Source: Phoronis australis (Eukaryota > Phoronida > Phoronidae). Taken from it: 64,000 nt of DNA. Location of the stretch: the NCBI GenBank assembly GCA_002633005.1, contig NMRA01000347.1:165031-229030 (forward strand), written 5' to 3'. The position numbers and the translations under genes were made by a program. A model generated the notes under the pieces. The model was given only the letters and a program-made list of their open reading frames with translations, was not told the origin of the DNA and searched no databases. Of this stretch, positions 58,566-64,000 are shown one piece after another. Within the stretch, counting starts at the first letter, position 1, and each line of letters begins with the position of its first letter.

Positions 58566-59092
58566 ACCGGTTCTAAATTGTAATCCAATCAGATTAGTAG
58601 TGGACATCTCACCCTTGAAATCCTGTGATGCCTAGTATACCATCAGCTTATTGTTCAGCTTTTTTAGCTCTCGGCATTTTTCCAGTTATTATAGTATAAT
58701 ACGGAGTTCCTACGTATTCTCAGTTATGTCATGTGTACATGTTGATTAAGTTATCTTTAGTGCATTCATGATATTTTTTTCTAATATTTCGCAGGTTTTG
58801 GACCCTACAATATGGGAGATCTTTTTGGATCGAATCGGATGTCCTATAAGATCTTATATGACAGATATAGAATTTGTTATCAGAAATTATGCAAAATTCC
58901 CATTACGCCGGATTGACAAAAGTAATTTTAAGGTTGACACTTAAAAATATCCATGTTCCGTGTGTCATGTCACCTTTTCTTCACTTCATAATCGCCCACA
59001 GATATATGTAAAAACAACGGGTGATTTATCAAATGGTATGTCAATTCACACCAACAGGTGGCGGGGTTTTTCTGTTGCCAACAACATTTTAG

Positions 59093-59298
59093 ATTCATAT
59101 TTCATGCTGCCCTATAAGTGCAAGATATTCATGTTCGTGAAAGACGATGCTAACTTCGAGTTTCCACTGAATTTGTCAGTAGATGTGTTGTTTGAGAGAA
59201 TTCAAGCTGTTCTTGAAGTAGTTCAGACTTCCTTAACGACTCACTGTGGTATTAGACACTTCCACTCAGTGTCTTCAGACACTGGCTCAAAAGAATAA
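59093..59298 (+). CDS. Unrecognised small open frame, possible exon
   Basis: After AACAACATTTTAG (a fair acceptor) the frame reads SYFMLPYKCKIFMFVKDDAN, then FEFPLNLSVDVLFERIQAVL and VVQTSLTT, and ends SVSSDTGSKE-stop. I know no family for it. The same peptide is readable, with a break, in duplication copy 1 (35850-36049), and most copy differences keep the reading sense. It lies divergent from the TauE gene, about 2.6 kb beyond its first visible exon. It could be the last exon of an unseen gene or an old relic. Confidence 0.3.
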
Positions 59299-60644
59299 CA
59301 CACCGGCTGCTATATCATGGTGTAAGGATCGTGAGGCAGTCAGGATATATACAATGATATAGATTTGAAATTACCTAGGAAGTTCAGTAGGATCGAACAA
59401 GATATTGTGCTGGAGTTCCCGATCCTGCAGGATACGAACTTGGACCAATCTCGAACAGCAATTTCTACGGAAAATTTAATAAGACACTATAGGAATTCTT
59501 GCAAGAGATATTATAGGAAGTTTTTGTAAGAGATGACTTGTCGTGCGACTGAAATCCGTACATGCGCAAAACATCGTGCATCTCCGAAGCAAAATTTGAC
59601 TCTTACTAAAGTGCTCGAGGTGTTCCGGTTCACCTTTGTAGGATACCCAAATAGTGAGTGCACAGCTGAACAGTAAAACATCGATAAAAAATTCCCTTAC
59701 GAGCGGTTTCGAACAGGGTGCGAACAATTTTTTCCGTTGTGTGTGGGCTTCTCAAGGCCGTCGTATGACAACTCGTTCGTCCATCCTTAAATTCGCAGCC
59801 AAATCGATGATTGTGTATAATTTTGGAATGAGGGGACAATTTTAGAACATCACATTTCTACGGTGTTGCCTCAAGTTGACCTTCATGGCAATCGTAGGAC
59901 CACCTTGTTTTTATATACAAATATTATTTGAGTAGGCCTACTTTCGATTGCACGATTAGGTGCGTTTCGTTACACACTCTTGGTTGTAGATAGTGGTATT
60001 CCCGTGTCTTAAAACTAAGTGTCGGCATGCCTTTAATTTCGACTCATGTGGAAAAAGAGTGCCTTAAAAGCCAACCCTTGATTGCCAGTCAAGTTAAGTC
60101 AGTGACATCTCCTTCGGCGTCATACGCCCAAGCGGAACTGCTAAACGTGACACAGACTATCTCGACAGGAGCACACAGGCAATGCAACCGGCTAACAGCC
60201 AATAGGATCATTTCCGAAGCTAGGAGCGCTGAACAGGGCGATTGATGTGAAGAATCATTAAAGATTGCTTTAGACGTGAAAGTAAATCCGGCGCTCACTT
60301 TGATATGATTTTTTGTCTAAGTTTAGGAGTTTAAAGTTACTCGGTAGCAATAAAACAAGGGATACTTGGAACAAATATGACGACAACAAGCCTCCAGGGA
60401 GTGCTTCATAAAAAAACTTAAGACTCATTTCAGAAATTTGGACTTACCCTCCACAAAACTATTTCTGAAAAATAAATAGCACTTGAGCACAAATTCAAAG
60501 TCTCTGGGAATATTCATACTCAAGAATGCTGATATAATTTCCATAAGTTATTTCTAGATTATGATTTAATTTCTCATAATTACTTGGTTCAACCTTTATT
60601 GAGCGATTGCAAAATGGAAGCCTCAGACCAAGTTTCTAAGTCTT

Positions 60645-63300
60645 AAAGAGATTGGTTCACAGCTATTTAGTTGTAGTTAATATGTATACACATGTGTTGA
60701 CTGTTAATAAAGTTTGCTAATGAACCATATTTCTTTTTATTTCACACCCCATATTCTTCTATTATTCGTGTAAAACACGCTCCCACTTCCCCACAAAATT
60801 TTGAGAACAGAAAATTGTGAACTTCGGCTATCTTCGGAAACACGTCACACCAGGAACACATCAGGATTTCCCGACTCGATAACTGCCGCGTCTGTCCATA
60901 GGTTTGTACTCTTGGCTGGGACTATCTGGCGTAAATGGAATCTTTGCGTTTGTTAGAATGGTTTATTATGCAATTTTTGCCCATTAATTCTCTATGTGAC
61001 ACATAGGCACATGGTCTTCTGTGTTGCCCTAAACATTTTACAGTAGTTAGTAGGGACATGACCCGATCATTGCAGAGTCAGCCTGACTAAGTCCACAGTG
61101 TACATTTGCTGTGTGCCAAGAGGAGTACAATTTTCAAATGTAGGCGGATTTGTAGATTTAAACTGGAGTAAATATTTGAAGAAGAATGCCTAATCGCTGT
61201 GTAGTTGGAGGCTGTAGGAATACGCCAAGGGCTGGGGGTATCTTTGCAAAAGTTTCCCACTGACCCAAGACTGCGTCGCAAGTGAGAATACTTTGTGAAG
61301 TCCACGAGTGGAGCGTCACCGTATTCGGTAGTATGTAGCGAATATATTTCTATGGACTGCTTCTAGAACGACAGCCTTTGATCCGAGAATGGTTGTAAAC
61401 CAGGATGAGTGAACTTTTAGAGAGAATTCGTAACGGTACATGCCGTCGCTTTCCAGAAGCTAGTGGACCTTGAGCTGGTATTAACAACCTATCATTCAAA
61501 ACGACGGATAGCATCGACGGACACTGTCGGACTGGATTATTGCTAGAACTAACCAGTAGGTTGCTTTTTTGAATTACATTTTTGCAACATACCGGTAAGT
61601 GTTTGTAGGTGGATGTGCTGAATAGTTTGAAGCGCGTTACCTGTCGTTGCAATCCACTGAATTTTAGCCTAGTCAATCGCTAGCTGGACTAAATGAACAG
61701 TAAGAGTAGGGCTGTACAACCGATTTTTTCGATTTGCAAAAATACTTCAATATAATCGGAAAAATAATGCATCCCACTCAATAATAATTGAATATCAAAA
61801 TTGGATTAAGCAGTCCACATTTATTGCAATTTTGGTGTCGAAATTTATTTTCACCAATAATTTACGATGAAATTTAGTGAGAAAAATCTTTACCTACTAT
61901 TCTGAGCGATTAAGTATTTTTCATTGGATTTCAGCCAAGCAGATATTACGAATTGCGTGATAAAAATGCTCACAATTCCCGTTGGAATCATTTCCGGCGG
62001 CATCGACAACATGGCGACTTCTGCTGAACTGAAGGGCATGTTCAATCGCCCATTTTGTACTTGGTGAAGTTTTAATTTTGATACATTTTGATGAAAGCTG
62101 CTACAAAAAAGCAACTTTGCACAGTGTTTATGGTTTTGTGCAAAAAATGTAAGGAATATTTTAGTTATTGCAGTGTGAATATCCCATTCAGTTGACCATA
62201 CACTCAGCCTAAAAATAGTTGAAAAAGTTTTGAAATCGTCTTTTCTTTGAAAGTCAATTGCGCTTCAAGGTTTGATTATGTGTTATAACATAATTCATAT
62301 TTTTCTAAGTTTTACGTATGAATCGTTCTTTTAATACATGCGTTGTAACTTTTTGCTTTCTTAAGTCTTAATTAGTTATCAAGGCCCAAAATGTAAAGGC
62401 TCTTAATTAGAGTAATCGGCCATGTTGGATTGTGAAGCTTCCAACCTCCAATCCTTTTTCCATGCAACTTTTTATTTTTTCAAATACTGCTTGTCGAATT
62501 CTAATGTAAGGAAATACCTGGTCGTCATGGTAATAGTTAAGCATATCCAGTTTCATATCATGTAAATTTGTCTTGTTGTTGGATCATTTTTGTAATGCTT
62601 AAATATTCTAAAATACTGTGCATTCTAAGTATTTTGGTAAAAGATTAGATCATTTTGACTCACATATAAGCTTTACTGTACTGTGATTATTTCAGCTGTG
62701 ACTTATGTACAGTAGCGATAACCTTCAACTACCTTGAACAGATACAGTCAGTTACAGGGAGTGACAATGAACTAGACCAACAATGACAACCTGTGGTGTG
62801 TCAGTTGCCTATTGAGATTGGGCTTGCACCAACTGATATGTAAAGCCTCACGAATTTTAAGCTCCTTTGTTGTTATCTGTGCTTCATTACTTGTTGCTGG
62901 GCCTAGCTAGGTGGCCACTGTATTATGACTTCTGAGGATGGTGTTTAATAAATGACACCGAAACATGTCAAGTTTTAAAACCGTTGTTGTTTTCGTGAAT
63001 TTAATTACGCCAACAAATGGAGTTGAAAGGAATTATCAAATGAAGCAAGCAAAATTTTGGAGGGTTGACTGCTTGTAGCCATTGCAATACACAACTGTCT
63101 TCCTGGTCTGACATCACAGACGGTTATGTAACCACATGCCTGTTCTTAGAATTGACTCGGCTGAAGTCGGATAAGGTCATTACTGCTGGGCTTTTCTCAT
63201 TAACCAAGCTGTGCAAACAAGAACTGCCCTTTGCAACAGATTCACACAGTACTATTATTTGTTTTGAAAAGCAGTTGTTTTGGTGTGAAACTATGTCTTT
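60645..63300. mobile_element. 2.66-kb insertion with THAP relic and short inverted ends
   Basis: It interrupts segmental duplication copy 2: the left flank matches 37345 and the right flank (63301-63366) continues the match at about 37350-37427. The ends are AAAGAGATTGGTTCACAGC and the inverse of AAAGACATAGTTTCACACC (15 of 19 matching), with AAGTC on both outer sides. A THAP-domain relic lies at 61186-61352. No transposase catalytic region was recognised in the rest. Confidence 0.65.
61186..61352 (+). pseudogene. THAP-domain relic with frameshift and stop
   Basis: ATG 61186 gives MPNRCVVGGCRNTPRAGGIF, a THAP start with its first zinc pair. After a one-base shift near 61250 the next frame gives FPTDPRLRRK. 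A TGA then stands where the invariant tryptophan should be, followed by EYFVKSTSG and SVVCSEYI in place of V-C-x-x-H-F. It is a decayed transposase DNA-binding domain. Confidence 0.7.
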
Positions 63301-63366
63301 AAGTCATTTTTATTGAAACAAAAACCTTATCTACATCATCAGATTCAGAAAATCTACATTTTGCAT
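63301..63366. repeat. Right outlier of segmental duplication copy 2
   Basis: Matches 37350-37427 (AAGTCA, TGAAACAAA, CATCATCAG, ATTTTG-AT). It confirms that the THAP-type element split the duplicate. Confidence 0.65.
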
Positions 63367-64000
63367 AGGCGGATTTAGGGGGGGAGGGGGCCCAGGGCGC
63401 CCGCCCCCCCNNNNNNNNNNNNNNNNNNNNNNNNNNNNNNNNNNNNNNNNNNNNNNNNNNNNNNNNNNNNNNNNNNNNNNNNNNNNNNNNNNNNNNNNNN
63501 NNNNNNNNNNNNNNNNNNNNNNNNNNNNNNNNNNNNNNNNNNNNNNNNNNNNNNNNNNNNNNNNNNNNNNNNNNNNNNNNNNNNNNNNNNNNNNNNNNNN
63601 NNNNNNNNNNNNNNNNNNNNNNNNNNNNNNNNNNNNNNNNNNNNNNNNNNNNNNNNNNNNNNNNNNNNNNNNNNNNNNNNNNNNNNNNNNNNNNNNNNNN
63701 NNNNNNNNNNNNNNNNNNNNNNNNNNNNNNNNNNNNNNNNNNNNNNNNNNNNNNNNNNNNNNNNNNNNNNNNNNNNNNNNNNNNNNNNNNNNNNNNNNNN
63801 NNNNNNNNNNNNNNNNNNNNNNNNNNNNNNNNNNNNNNNNNNNNNNNNNNNNNNNNNNNNNNNNNNNNNNNNNNNNNNNNNNNNNNNNNNNNNNNNNNNN
63901 NNNNNNNNNNNNNNNNNNNNNNNNNNNNNNNNNNNNNNNNNNNNNNNNNNNNNNNNNNAGGGGGGCAAACCCCCCTCCCGACCTCCCCCCATTTGGTGCT
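63367..64000. mobile_element. GC-rich repeat (GGCGGATTTAGGGG type) around an N gap
   Basis: AGGCGGATTTAGGGGGGGAG starts a G-rich stretch that becomes C-rich (GGGCGCCCGCCCCCCC) before the gap 63411-63958. The right side is again C-rich. The start resembles the ends of the hAT-like MITEs in this window. The GC extreme explains the gap. Reading frames through the Ns mean nothing. Confidence 0.5.

Larger units (their letters stand above)
51636..60644. repeat. Segmental duplication, copy 2 (main part)
   Basis: Direct repeat of 28300-37345. Differences are mostly small indels plus four large insertions or deletions: no counterpart of 30806-31718, an extra 1.06 kb at 53985-55042, an extra hAT-like MITE at 55676-55950, and no foldback dimer. 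The right part resumes at 63301 after a 2.66-kb THAP-type element. Apart from the TauE gene and items listed separately, no gene is recognised. Confidence 0.9.

Noticed and set aside
63375-63992. 205-codon frame at the right edge
   Set aside because: It consists almost entirely of Ns translated as unknown residues. The frames crossing 47121-47273 are rejected for the same reason.

Overview
The window looks like an AT-rich invertebrate animal genome. The only confident genes are intron-containing and use GT-AG splice sites. The sequence is dense in short inverted-repeat transposons, minisatellites and tRNA-like repeats. It has two N gaps (47121-47273 and 63411-63958) and one isolated N at 29267, as in a draft assembly. 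Abundant TACATGTA-type strings, a fused QSOX, a coiled-coil C-type lectin, THAP-type DNA transposons and an animal TauE/SafE transporter suggest a marine invertebrate such as a lancelet or mollusc. I cannot fix the species.

Region 1 (1-19000, + strand) is the 3' two thirds of a quiescin sulfhydryl oxidase gene (QSOX). Two shared exons (592-734 and 1197-1316) encode the end of the second thioredoxin domain. They are followed by two complete, diverged copies of the exon set for the helix-rich region, the FAD-binding Erv/ALR domain and the C-terminus. Cassette 1 lies at 2027-10812, with a possible alternative last exon at 11650-11725. Cassette 2 lies at 14173-18698 and carries a transmembrane tail. 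The first three exons of each set have identical lengths (136, 114 and 139 nt) and identical phases, so either set can splice to the shared exons in frame. A C-type lectin gene is nested antisense in a cassette 1 intron (5882-7677).

Region 2 (19000-28300) is gene-poor. It holds a THAP-domain transposon remnant (about 22.7-23.35 kb), a single-exon TRIM-NHL pseudogene with several frame breaks (24060-25617), and a tandem foldback element at 28.0 kb.

Region 3 (28300-63370) is dominated by a direct segmental duplication about 23 kb apart: copy 1 at 28300-37440 and copy 2 at about 47605-63366. Copy 2 is interrupted by transposons. Each copy carries a minus-strand gene for a multi-pass TauE/SafE-family membrane protein with three matching exons (169, 228 and 944 nt). 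The proteins are about 92% identical by eye, while the flanks are full of indels. Between the copies lies a mosaic (43008-44450) of fragments from the C-type lectin exon, QSOX introns, an intact-looking orphan copy of one QSOX exon, and the TauE gene 5' region. A LINE 3' end lies at 46 kb. Two further THAP-type inverted-repeat elements (48675-50338 and 60645-63300) sit inside copy 2, and the right edge is a GC-rich repeat around an N gap.

The main interest is the QSOX arrangement. One thioredoxin module could be coupled to two different Erv oxidase modules with different C-terminal ends, or to both in series. That inference rests on exon lengths, phases and domain motifs; no transcript evidence is available here.
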